Shown: positions 27,201-38,621 of the stretch, piece by piece
Position numbering within the stretch: position 1 is the first letter of the stretch
How the letters are laid out: each line of letters begins with the position of its first letter
From: Whitmania pigra
Lineage: Eukaryota; Annelida; Clitellata; Hirudinida; Haemopidae
Assembly (NCBI GenBank): GCA_021613335.1
Contig: JAJTWR010000350.1
Span: forward strand, 255,001 to 319,000
DNA length: 64,000 nucleotides
Direction: 5' to 3'
Translations under genes and position numbers: made by a program
The notes under the pieces: generated by a model
What the model was told of the DNA's origin: nothing
The model's input: the letters and a program-made list of their open reading frames with translations, nothing else
Database searches by the model: none

Positions 27201-30200
27201 AGCCAACTCGCATGCCTGGTCTTTAGTTTTAACATTTATTTTCAAGCAAACTCAATTGATTAGCAAATATTAATATAATTATAAAAAATCAATATTTCCT
27301 AAATTGAAGGAAATGTCTCAACCTGAAGAAAGACGACACTGTGGATGAAGAGGGCCTCTTATATTTTGCTTCTTTGGGAAAAACTGAGGACATGACAGAT
27401 CACTATCTGAGTTTTGGAAATTACCTGGAGGCAATGGTAGTGACTGCCAGTAACTGGTCAAAGATCAGCAACTCTGGGAAGGATTTCATGTCCAAATCTC
27501 ACGATCAAGGAGATATTGCTCATGCACAGGATCTGAATGTTAAAATGTCAGTTTTGTTTGGTTTGCATTTAATTCGTTTGCTTGAAAATCTATTAACAAA
27601 TGATCTCATTCATTAAACATCTCATTAGGAAGATGCAGAAAATAATGAATGAGACGGCGAATAAACATTTTTGTTCTGGCTCTCCAATCCTCGCAGCTTG
27701 TTGTCACATGGCCGTGGATGATGTCGAGGTGAGTGGCATGTAAATGAACTTTTGAATTGTTAACAAACAAATGCATTCAATTATCTAATTAACTTGAATT
27801 ATTGAACTACAAGCAGAATTAAATGGGACGATTAAACGATTAAACTGCTCTGTCGGACAGGAAGCTAAAACTTCCCGATTGACAGTTTTTTTAGTTTTAG
27901 TTTTATATATTTGTTTATTTTATGTTTATTGTTTTATTTCAGTCGGCAATGTCGAAACTAATTCGAGGTGGTGAGTGGGAGCTAGCCATCATCACCGGAA
28001 AGACCTTGGGCAATGTTCAGAACCATGTCTCAGAGGCTGCCAAATGTTTGGCTAGGAAGTGTGAAAAGGAGAATTTAAGGTTTGAGATTTCTGCATTAAG
28101 GAGTTTTTTTAAGGGTTTGCTGTTAAGAATCTGGAATCAATCGATTGGTGATTGATCACTTGCATCATTCAACTCATCGGCAGTATTAATTTTATTTCTG
28201 TCATATTCATACAGATTAATATATAAACATATAGTCATATTTTGTTATGAAAGTTGGAAAAAATTACAAAATTATAACCATTTCTAATGTTCAATAAGAA
28301 TTATTGTAAATAATGGTGAGAATTATTAATTTCTATTTCCGCTTATTTAATACCTTTTTATTTACTTGGTAATAACCATGCTACGTTAAACTTGTATTTT
28401 CCAAAAGAGACTTAGCGGTGGAAGTGGTAAAAAGGTTTGTGGTTGACAGAAAGGAACTTTTCCTCGGACAAATGTGCTGCAGGAACCCTTTCGATGGGGA
28501 AGCCAAAAATGACTTCCTTGTCAAGGTTGCCTTTTGTGGTGACAATTATGTGATCATCTTTTGAAATGATATTAATCCACGGTGTATTTATACAATAAAG
28601 TCACTCACTAATAAAGTTGCCTAATGAGTTCTCAATAGATTCAAATTAATTTTAGGCAGGTTTACCTTCATCCCATGAATCCAGAGAAAAGGCAAAAAAT
28701 TTGGAAGAGAATCAGAAAGAGGGAAGTGATTTTGAAGTCGTATTTCATTACCTCCTGTCCGATGATTGGATGAGAGGATTGGAAATTGGTGTCGAGAAGG
28801 TCAAAGGTGATGGTTCAGACTGGAATTGAAGGAAATGTGTGCATGATTTTGATGACAAATGTAATTAATGTTTTCATAAATTAATTATATTCAGAAGAGA
28901 TGTCAAACCCTGCGTTCAATCCTGTGAGAATTCAGAATTTGGTTCAAATTATGTCTTCAATGCACAAGGATAAACTAACCAAATGTCCCGAGTAAGTATT
29001 GAATATGTCAGTAAATTTGATGAAAAAATCTTTCTCAGTGAAAACATTGAATCAGACTGAAGAACAAGATTGTGGTCTTGTCTGCATACATTGGCGTCCT
29101 GCTGGCCATAAAAAGGGGATACAATTCCATAGTTCCGTATCTGTTCCAATGTGCCCTGTCAGTTGTCACTGGATGATTTTTTATTTCTTAAACCTTAGCA
29201 ATTATTGTTATTACTGATAACTAATTAATTTATTTAATAATTTGTCTTCCAGTTACAACACAAAATGAAGTTAAATTGTAGCCATAACATTTATTGACTG
29301 ACTAATAAATAATTAATAATTGTATACATACTTTTTCATCTTATTAATAGATTGATGGCTTCGAAGCATGCGCTCAACACTGGCATCAACATGGATACTG
29401 TATCCAAAGAATTGGATGCATGGGTTTTGAATATGAAGTTGGTTTGAGTGTGATGTTCTTAGTTGAACTAGTTGAGATGCAAAAAAATTATAAAATAACT
29501 AACAATCATTAATTGGATATTTAAAATATGATAGTTATCATTAACAACAGAAGACCTATAATGAGATAAAATTACAGGTAAATACCTTTAAATGTCTATT
29601 CTTGACTTGAGGACATTTTATGGTATCATTTATTTAAAATTAGTAGTAAGACCATTTCTGCATGCATAGAATGAAGAAGATTCATTTTAGATTTAATTAT
29701 TAATTAACTCTAAATCCCCACCATTAATAATAAATAATTAATAATAGTTCACTTGTATGGTGCCTTAAGCCTCATTACCTTTTAGACATCGATTAACGGG
29801 GTACGATTATATTAACAATAATAAATGCAATAATAATGGTTATTAAATATAAATATTTTTCCCATTTGTTAAGTTCTGGGACTATAACTGACGACTTGGA
29901 AAAATTGCTGCAAAGGGCAGAAAAAATGAACGATTCTTACGAGATAATTGAGAAAGGCCCCGATGTTGTTGTGAGTTCAGCAATGCCAATGCATAACACC
30001 AGTTCAGCAGTTTCACTCTTCACAAAGCAAGCCATACAGGTGTATGAAATAGTGCAACATATTTTTGACACGAAGCATGCCATTCTTTCAAACAACCAGC
30101 CTTTTGTAACAAAAACCCAATTAATAATTCTCAACTATTAATTTTTAATTAGTAACTAATTTTAAGAATCACCTTGTTAATCATTTTTATAAAGAATTTA

Positions 30201-30372
30201 GATTTATTTTGTAAGAGTTAATTTATTTCATAATACTAATTAAACTTTGTTAGGGTCAGAGTTACATCTTAGAGGGTGGATGTTGGTCAATATCCATCAA
30301 TGAAGCCTTAATGTGGGCCAAAGTCAACAATTTGTCTCCTTTCTGCTCAGGAGAACAAATAAACCCATTCTG
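21254..30372 (+). CDS. WDR17: WDR17, WD-repeat protein
   Basis: Twenty-seven exons give about 1,260 aa (human about 1,283). The start MKQVGLITAGSQPWNSD and the end INEALMWAKVNNLSPF are collinear with vertebrate WDR17. WD blades occupy the N-terminal half (e.g. TSDPCIARHHLHDCKVAIGH, GVVY/GCDWNPSE, HGADVYG); a helical-repeat region follows (SEAVVFEGG, WDKALAIAPSVSMEYW, ILAACCHMAVDDVE, YIGVLLAIKRGYNSIVP, SKELDAW). Function is poorly known; the architecture suggests a scaffold. Exons: 21254-21367, 21430-21682, 21757-21915, 22007-22249, 22490-22770, 23015-23128, 23300-23440, 23677-23756, 24081-24167, 24307-24386, 24547-24622, 25008-25211, 25359-25511, 25943-26070, 26379-26504, 26672-26833, 26906-26970, 27310-27546, 27629-27728, 27943-28079, 28408-28525, 28656-28806, 28895-28991, 29056-29157, 29351-29441, ~29870-30039, 30254-30372. 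The intron after 22770 starts with GC. The join between the exon ending 29441 and the one near 29870 does not keep phase, so a tiny exon may be missing. Confidence 0.92.
24231..24313 (+). repeat. Tandem duplication spanning a splice acceptor
   Basis: A ~40-bp segment (ACATAATAATAAGTTGG ... TAGCAATACAATT) is present twice in a row. The second copy contains the real 3' splice site and first bases of the WDR17 exon at 24307; the first copy is a decoy acceptor. Confidence 0.8.
26147..26362 (+). repeat. 108-bp tandem duplication in a WDR17 intron
   Basis: Two adjacent ~108-bp copies (26147-26254 and 26255-26362), each starting GAAAGAATTTTTAC and ending in TTGATCAATCAATCA, differ at only a few positions. 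Confidence 0.9.
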
Positions 30373-31276
30373 AATTGTTAAACGGTTTCAAGATAAACTC
30401 TACAATTCTCTCTCACTTCTGAATGTTCGCATTTATTCAATTGAATCTATTCCATCTATTTTGAAATTGTTTTGTCCAGAATTAGAATGTTTGCTTAATG
30501 TGTCTGTGTCCTAGTAAAGAATGTTCAATTAGTGTTTTGTTGATGTATTACTTTTTTCTACTATCTGGTATGTTTGGTGTTGTGCACATAGACAAGAATT
30601 TGCATTAATTCGTTGTTGGAAGCTTAGAGACCTGGACGTTGGTCATGAAGAAATAAGTTGTAATGGACTGACATTAAAGCCATATAATTGTCAGAGGAAC
30701 TTCTATTGCAAAGGATGTTTGCTTGCGCTAGCGTTGCGTTAGAGTTCAAATTATGGTCACTTCGGCCAGGCCGCCTGCAGACATTTCATGGGCGCAGCAG
30801 CCTGTGTTATGTCAAATTTTCTATCGGGAAAGTAAAATAACCGCGATTGTAAGATTTTAATTTTCTGAAACCCGGGGATAGTAGTGGGCATTTAACCTCC
30901 TCCCCTAGCGATTGATACCACGGCCTCACCAAGTGAGTCAAAGGTGATGAGTTGGTAACTACGACTATTTCATAATAAACTAAATAAAAATAGTAAGAAT
31001 TGTAAATTCAGACTATTGTTCAGCGTAAATTCCCGCTAAATTGTTTCTGTTAATCGAGGAAAGGCAGACAAAATTCGACTGATTCATAAACCTGGGATGA
31101 TACATCTTCATCGCAATACCTGACATTTCCAAACTTTTGAAAATTGTTTCGCTTTTTCAAATATTTTGATCTAAATAGATGCAAATACATTAATTGTAAT
31201 ATCGGAGATAAAAAAAATTTAGTTTCTTTATCTTGATTTAATAAAGTTAGCGCATTAAAATGTAAAGGTGACAAAT
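30373..31276. other. Intergenic stretch downstream of WDR17
   Basis: No gene recognised. GGGAAAGTAAAA near 30827 resembles an interferon-regulatory-factor element but is remote from any assigned transcription start. Confidence 0.4.
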
Positions 31277-32095
31277 CAAATTTAGATTTATTACAAGTAA
31301 TTATTCAAAACAATAATAACTAAATATATTTAGATATATTATAAGAACTGGGTGTCAACTAAATCACAGTTGCAATTGCCCGGTAACCTGCGCAGAAAGA
31401 CCGGGTAGGCCCAATTTCGGAATTGCTTTGAAATAGCAGCCAGTCCTGAGAAGATTTTTAAAACGATCTCTCCCATGGATACGACAGGGCTAAGGACTCA
31501 ATCCAATGTCGATTGCTTCAACTATCATCGCATCTTCACAGGTAAGAATAGTCACCACTATTTGGGGGGAAAACTTACGTTTACTCTTTAAAGTATTTTA
31601 TTATTTTTAATCCACACTGCTTTGATTGAATTTGGGCTCATTATCCTTCGTTCAATTTTATAAACAAGCATAGATTTGTCTATTTTTGCCTTTGAAGTGT
31701 TATAATGTTTAATATATATTCATGATTTGTGCGTTGTTACCCTACAGAGTGCAACATGAATTAACAAATATGACTGAGCATCCTTATTTAATTATAATCG
31801 TCACGTTGAAAATATAAAAGTACCAAAACAAATTTAGATTGATTATAAATAATCGTCTAAAACTCACTTGATAGTAACTGAATCACAATTACAATTGCTT
31901 GAAACCGAAACTGAAACATCGGGTAATAAACACAATTTCGGGAATGCGTTGAAATAGCCATTAGGCGTGGGACAGGGTATTTAAAGCGCGATCTTTTCAT
32001 TGCAACGCTATGTTTGGGGACTCAAGCAAAGTGTGTTGCTTAAACTAATGTTTTTTTGTTGTTTTTGTTGATAGCTGTCATCGCGTCTCCTCAGG
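31277..32095 (+). repeat. Duplicated leader (putative promoter plus exon 1) upstream of cGLR-A
   Basis: Segments 31277-31541 and 31829-32095 are diverged direct copies of ~265 bp. Both start AAATTTAGATT, contain CAATTTCGG-GAAT-GC then TTGAAATAGC, and end in ATCGC-TC-CAG directly before a GTAAG splice donor. The second is probably the promoter and non-coding first exon of cGLR-A. The sequence between them (about 31620-31790) matches the 3' flank of cGLR-A (about 33725-33852), so the first leader is probably what remains of a deleted tandem gene copy. Confidence 0.6.
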
Positions 32096-32403
32096 TAAGC
32101 CCAGAATGTTCAGTGTTTATAATTAACTTAAAAAACTTTTTCGCATTAACGCATCTAATGTTTTCTTGACTGTAAAAATTGGTTTTTTAATTGAAATAAT
32201 GCTGTAATATCAATACATTAATAATAGAAATAATAAACTAAGAAATAAATCTTATAGCTTTATTATAGTCAATTTATAACCTTTTTAATTAAATCTACCT
32301 TTTATAACTTTTTTACTTAAAACCAACACTGCTATCATAATAATTGGTAGAATAAAACCATTATTTAAAGGATTCTCTCTGTAACAATTTCAACTGCTCC
32401 AAA

Positions 32404-33590
32404 ATGAATCAAGATTGGCACTCTTCAAAAGAATTCAACAAAAAGGTCATGGATTACCATGACAAATTTGCAAGGCAGCCTTACGATGCTGAGGCAAGGA
32501 CTAAACTTGAATTATTAAAGGTAATGACCTCTTTAGGAGTTAAAAGTTTATATTTAATTTTTAAGTATAAATTATGATTTAACAACAGGAAGAAATCAGG
32601 CAACAAATGGATGCTCAGGGATTGTTCAAATGCATGGGTTTCAGCCACAAGGGAAGTACTTATGAGGGAGTGAAGATCATCAAATCTGATGCTGATTGTC
32701 TAGAGTTTGATCTGGACTTCATTGTCAAGGGTGGGGAATTCTTGGTTGCAAGTGCATCAGAAAATGGTTGGCATGAACTACTGGTGAAACAAGAAAAGGT
32801 TCATGATTTGCTGATATTAAGGAAAGCCCAAGTTAGTGGAAAAATATCACCAGAGAAGATTATGAGACTGTTTCACGGATCTCTAGCAAAGTGTGAATTC
32901 ATCACAAAACATAATGTGAAGCTGAGATACCACCGACCTGCCATACAATTGGACGTTCACTACCTAAATGGAGACACCCTATGGTTCCAAGTTGATTTGG
33001 CACCAGCATTCTATTTAGAGGGATCCCATCGTGCTGACACAATCCAACCCAATGAGAGATTCACTGACTGTTACATTGCAAAATTACCAAAAGACAAATT
33101 TCTCCACTGGGATATGTGGTACAGATCATATTCAAGTGATGAAAAAAGAATCATGGACAAAGCATCAGGCCAGAGAAAGGTTGTGCTGAGGACATTGAAA
33201 GTGAGTTTCATATATTTCAAAATAACTTTGAGTTTCATGTATTTGTAAATAACTAAGTAAGCAACTCCAAAAATTGTTCATTCAAAGGCAATGAGAGGTC
33301 AGTCCCCACAATTTGCAGGTTTGCAAAGTTATTTACTGAAAATGTGTCTCATTGAAGTCATGGACCAATACACGGCAAACGACGATTGGACAACTGACAA
33401 GACAGGAAAAAGGCTCATCGACGTGATGAATTGCATTTGCAATTGTTTGGAGGCTGGAATAATACCATGTCGTTTCAAAGATCCAACTTTTCTCAAGTTG
33501 AATGAAGACACAAGAATCAACTTAAGAAATCTGATATGGAGACTCATCACAAATGAGAAAAGAATGAATGAATTCTTAGAGAAGAATTAG
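32404..33590 (+). CDS. cGAS-like receptor (Mab-21 family nucleotidyltransferase), copy A
   Basis: Three exons (32404-32520, 32589-33200, 33288-33590) encode 343 aa. cGAS-like receptors sense nucleic acid or other danger ligands and make cyclic dinucleotides that activate STING. Seen: GSTYEG (GS motif, residues 61-66), LEFDLDF with the metal-binding pair E78 and D80, and the third acid in FQVDLAPAF (D175). The order and spacing match cGAS (GSYYEH, EFDV). The C-terminal exon has the Mab-21 helical SYLLKMCLIEVMDQ segment corresponding to cGAS SYHVKTAFFHV. No zinc-ribbon cysteines lie before it, as in most invertebrate members. Compared with copies B-F it has a seven-residue insertion after FYLEG. 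It is the only plus-strand copy, separated from the array by three unrelated genes. All catalytic residues are present, so it is likely active; the product and ligand are unknown. Confidence 0.9.
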
Positions 33591-33858
33591 AACCTGGCAA
33601 TTTCATTATTAAGATTATTATGTTTTAAGGCTTCTTTACACATTGAGTTTTTAGCTCACCTTAATAAAAGATATTTGAAAGAAAACATCAAGTTTCATAC
33701 AGGCTTTACAATGCTATATCGTTTTAAACTTGGGCTTATTATTTTTCAATTCGTTTTATAAGCCAGCACAGATATGTCAACTTTTGAAGCTTTTTATTTA
33801 TGTACATGATTTGTGCATTGTTATCCTTCGGAATTAAGAAATATAACTGGTCAAAGTT

Positions 33859-35007
33859 TTAGTTTTGCGAATAACTTGGTGCTTGTCCGTAAGCATTGCT
33901 TCTTAGTTGTCGGAGATAATCAAGAGACTTGGGGAGAATAGGGCGCACTGTGTTCAATTCCAGGAGTGTCAGATAATTCAGCTAAAAGCATGCAAACGTT
34001 CAATTTATCAGTTATCACAAATCCTTAGCAATACAAATGAGAAATGACTACATATGCAATTTTCAATGCATTAAAAAATAATTCAGTTTCTCAGTTCTCG
34101 TGAAAACAATCCTAAAAAACCAGAACATTTTGATTGCATTGTTGTTCTGTTGCCAAAATCATCCCACTCCTGCAGAAATCATAGATATTTGCCAATACAA
34201 ATTTTATAGAAAAACTTTACTTTAGCCTGAGTAGCCTCGCTCCTGATGAATAAGTCAATACTGCTCCTCAATTTTGCAATCCTAAGATCCCAGATATCTT
34301 TGAGCAAAGTCCGAACTTCATCTGCATGTGGAATACTCTCAGGAGCACTACAAGCAAATAATATAAAATAAAGATTGAATCTTTTGCTGGCTGTAAGAAG
34401 TTGTTCAATGTAGAATGGCCCTTACTATTTGAGGAGTAGTTGTGAAAGTTCCATGTAATGTTTCGATGGCATCAAAGTAAAAAACTTTGAATCAATCTCC
34501 TCCTGCTTTTTCTGTTGCAAAACGCCTAAAAGACGAATATGAAATTCGAATAAACCCTTCAAAAAGTTGAATTTTTGTTTGTGACTAACCAATGTCCATC
34601 CACTTTGGAGGTATAATCCTACATTTCTGTCTCTGTTTCAGCATTATTGCAACCCAAAGGGGTACTTCAACCGTCAGACCAGAATTAAATGGTCCAATGT
34701 CTCCCTTAAAAATGACAACAAAATATAACTTATACAGTTGTCTAAAATATCAGTTTAAGATTCTAGAGTAATGGAATGCTAAAATAATTCAAAATAAATC
34801 TATGGACGTATTTCCTTAATATTCAAATTTTATCGCGAGCCACAAAATCGCTCGTCCGAATGTTAACATTTGCATTGGCATAAGGCAATGACTGCAAAGA
34901 CAAAGAATAGAGTTTACCCCAATTAAGTATATTTTATCCATTGAAAAATTAGACACAACAGTCACTATCTCTTTCTCCGCCAAAAACTCTATTTCGGTGG
35001 TATCCAT
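33859..35007 (-). CDS. GINS2: GINS complex subunit 2 (PSF2)
   Basis: Five exons (35007-34918, 34704-34590, 34525-34426, 34347-34221, 33981-33859) give 184 aa; human GINS2 has 185. GINS is part of the CMG replicative helicase (Cdc45-MCM-GINS), needed for initiation and fork progression. Seen: the start [76 protein letters not shown], and a short C-terminal helix. All line up with the family in order and phase. The last exon matches less well and ends in a Ser/Gln-rich tail. The gene converges on cGLR-A, with 268 bp between stop codons, and diverges from LTV1. Confidence 0.93.
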
Positions 35008-35441
35008 CGCAACTAATAATAATCAACAAACTTCCAGGCTGGATAGGTATATTCTACCGAAGATATCACTGAAATTACCGCCAACAACAACATCTTGCAT
35101 TAATAGACGATAGTTTAATCTTAATTTTAAATTATAAATAAATAGCTAGATATATGACGACACATTTTATAGCAATTTAAAAAATATGATTATATTTAAT
35201 AATTATATAAAATAAAATAATAGAAAAATAATATAAAATATTATAAAATACACATAAATATAAATTAATAATAAAATTTAATTAAAATTTAAAAAAATGT
35301 ATTATTTAAATATTGGTTGAATTTGTTTACTTTTAGTTTTTGCATGCTTCGTACAAGTTAACTTTTTATATATCGTTACCATATCGCCCTCCTCGGAGTA
35401 CAAATCATTGAATATTTATTATTACAAGAAGATTGTCTGAC
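35008..35441. promoter_or_regulatory. Likely bidirectional promoter GINS2/LTV1
   Basis: Only 434 bp separate the start codons of the divergent GINS2 and LTV1 genes, so both promoters must lie here or in the short LTV1 leader. The middle (35120-35340) is extremely AT-rich; no specific factor site was recognised. Confidence 0.6.
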
Positions 35442-38315
35442 ATGGTAAGAACATTCATTTAATTTTAGGTGAAGAAATCGTGCGGATTTTAGCCAGATGC
35501 GAATCACGAGTTGTGAGGCCGTTATAGTAACTTCAAATCCTCTTGGAAAACTGATCAAGAGCTATGTTTCAAAATTTGAATTTAAGAAACTCAAATCGTT
35601 GAGTTATAATAATGTGATGTTAATCGGAGAACAATTTCATCGTAGAAACATTTTTTATTAATATCCATATAAAACATAAACAAAACACGCAAAATATAAT
35701 CCATGTAAGTATAAACAATTTGGAAATATGTTCTTGCCGTCATCAAAATTAATGGATGTTATTTTTCATTAATAATTATTGGTTTGCTAAAGTATAATAT
35801 TGTTTATTAGCAGTTGAAAACTTTATTTCACATAATGTACATGTAATTAACTGTTGATAATTGTATTAATGTTATGTTTTAATTATAGGCTTGGTGTTTG
35901 GCAACTCTAGCTTAGTTAGCCACAAAATTTCTGAATCTTTATTGTTTTTCAGCCAAGTAGAAAAAAGAAATTTATTGACAAAAAACATGCTGTGACATTT
36001 CATTTAGTTCACAGAAGTCAGCAAGATCCCGAGTCTGCCAATAATGAGGCACCTCAAGGGGTTCTTGTGGTAAGCACCAATTCATTCCATTTTAAATTCA
36101 CGTTACTTTTCTAGTCATATTATAAGTTTAATAAAGATTGTTATTTAAGGCATTTTGATGTCTGTATGTGGCTCTTTTAAAACATTTAGCTTAAGTTTCA
36201 AAAATTCTGTGTCAGCCTTCTTCAAGAAAAGAAGAACAGCTAAAATATGGAATCGAGTTTGATGATGACTACAATTACCTCCAACATCTGAGGGATGTAA
36301 ATGAACTCTACAATGTCGAAGCAGACGTCTTCAGAGTTGGAATGTCTTCTTCTGAAGCTCTTTTAAAAGCCGATCCTGCCAAAAAGGTTGTAATTTAACA
36401 TAACCATTTTAGTTTGCATCATTACATGCAATTGCTATCTAAGTCATCTAATCATACAATTGGTTTTATTTAATAATGACGAGAAATTTTAAATTCTTGA
36501 TGTTTGTAAAATTTTCAGACTAGAAATAAAATGTAATAACTGATTTAGTTGAGCCAAACACGTATTAATTATTTATGATATTTTATTTATAACCCTTAAA
36601 TGATTTCTATTGATAGTCATCCCTCATTCTTCCTTCCAATGTTTTTGCCTCTCCTGTTGAAACCACTGTTGGTGTTTTAAATAGAGCTGCAAGTTCAAGT
36701 AAGCAAATTTTCAAGACTGAAACATAACAATAAATTCTCTGCTTTCAAATTTCAGTTATAATTTGTAAATAATTATGGATTGAATTGAAGTTATTAAAAT
36801 TGACTATTTGATTGAAACATCCTAATCGACAATGTGAAATGTGGTTCAGATCCTGAAGAAATTGATGCTGAAATCACAGCAGCATTGGAGGGAGAGGAGA
36901 TGGATGATGATGATGGCAATTTTGAAGATGATTTCATTGTTCAGCTGAATGGGGGGTGAGTACCTATGCAAATTAAATAGCAAATTAAAAAATATCTTTA
37001 TTACTTTGCTTTATCATTGATTTATAAATTCTGCAGAACAAGCAAAGATGAAGGAGGTGACATTGATGAATGTATGGGTTCAGATGATATGGGAGACATG
37101 GATGATTTTGAAGAGGATGAAGAGGGGGAGGTGAGTAAAGGTGGAAAGAAGGTGACATTCAGGATTGGATCCATCCACATTCCAGAAGCAAGGAAAGGTA
37201 CACATCTGGAGGCCATTGATGACAAATTTGCAGAGGTAAATAAGTAATTATGTCATTAAGCTAGTTTTTGTTTTACATTTCTTTTTTTAGGTTGGTTTTG
37301 TATACCAAATTGGGAATTCTGAAATTAAATTGTGGATATATTTACTTCTTGTTCTTGTGGTAGATGTACGAAAAATTCAAAAACAACGAAGATTGTGATG
37401 AAGCTGAGGATGATGAATACATGGATTCCGATGATGGACTTGATGATGATGTCTCCAAGCATCTCACAAATCAATTCACTGAGATGACAACAGAAGATCT
37501 GTGAGTTCAATTTGCTTTCAAGTTGTCATGCATTATAGTTATACATTACACACAATTAAAACGATTACATTAAATTAAAGGTTGATCACCTTCCTTAATT
37601 ACATTATAGGAACTTTGATCCACAAATCGATGAAGACTTGAAAAACAAGATCATTGAATGTGTTGCTGAGGATGACAGCGAAGATGAAATGGTGAAAATC
37701 AAGGTTGAAGTCCCTGTAAAACACTGGGACTGTGAGAGTATTTTGAGTGAGTGGTCGCTCTCTGTGAGATGTGGAGCACAAGCTAATTTATTAAACATTA
37801 TTTTCAGGTTTGCGTTCTAACACTTCACATCTACCAAAAACAGTCCATTTACCCAAAGTATGTTTTTTCACTGACTTTGTTCACTTATTCAGTCCAAGAA
37901 TGCAATATTTCATTTTAGAAGCCAACAAGAATTGTAACTTTTGCCGAACCAGTAGTTGAAAATGGACCTGAAATGCAGAAAGTAAGCAATGAAAAGAAAG
38001 ATGATGATGAAGAAGAAGATGATGGAAAGAAGACTCACTCGAAACCGCTCGTCATTCCAAGGAGCAAAAACGAAAGCAAGGATGAAAAGAAAGCCAGGAA
38101 AAATGCAATAAAAGAGGATAAGAGGGTAAGAATCGAGAGATTAATTTTTACGTTAACAAAGTTCGTTGCATGATTTCACAAATTTGCCATGTCAACAGGT
38201 GAGGAGACTAGAGAAGAGTCAAAAGAAATCTTTCTTCGCACACGAGAAGGAACGAATGGCCAAGCAGATGATTCATCAGGCAGACAATTTTCAGGGATCC
38301 TCTATCCTACCTTAA
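35442..38315 (+). CDS. LTV1: LTV1, 40S ribosomal subunit assembly factor
   Basis: Eleven exons give about 441 aa (human 475). LTV1 helps assemble and export the pre-40S ribosomal subunit. Exon 1 contributes only the initiator ATG (35442-35444), directly followed by a GTAAGA donor. Then 35953-36069 (PSRKKKFIDKKHAVTFHLVH), 36216-36386 (FDDDYNYLQHLRD), 36617-36698, 36850-36955, 37037-37235, 37364-37500, 37610-37746, 37808-37857, 37919-38125 (IPRSKNESKDEKKARKNAIK), 38199-38315. These blocks and WDCESI are diagnostic for LTV1. Acidic Asp/Glu-rich linkers separate them, as in the family. An AATAAA at 38336 fits the polyadenylation signal. The only inferred part is the ATG-only first exon. Confidence 0.92.
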
Positions 38316-38621
38316 CGATATTTTGTACAAAATTTAATAAAAGTCTTTGGCTTCTATAGAAATATATTTTTCTGAGTTAAGAGCTCAGCACATAGATCAT
38401 TTTTAAATATTTGTTGCAAATGGTAAAAAAATGATAAGTGTCTGAGCTTATGAATCGTTAAACTGTCCTTCAACAATTCTAAAACTTGATAATTTTTTTG
38501 ATGATTTGGAAGGGGGAGGATTGTATTTGCCCAAATGAGATTGGATCCTTGAGGACATTCCTAAGAATCAAAATTTCCAACAATTGGTCAATTTGTAGAA
38601 CTTAAGAAAATGTTCTGGGGA

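Noticed and set aside
37127..37170. Possible 40-bp mini-intron in LTV1 (GTGAGT to CATTCAG)
   Set aside because: The frame is open straight through, and 40 bp is shorter than any other intron in the window.
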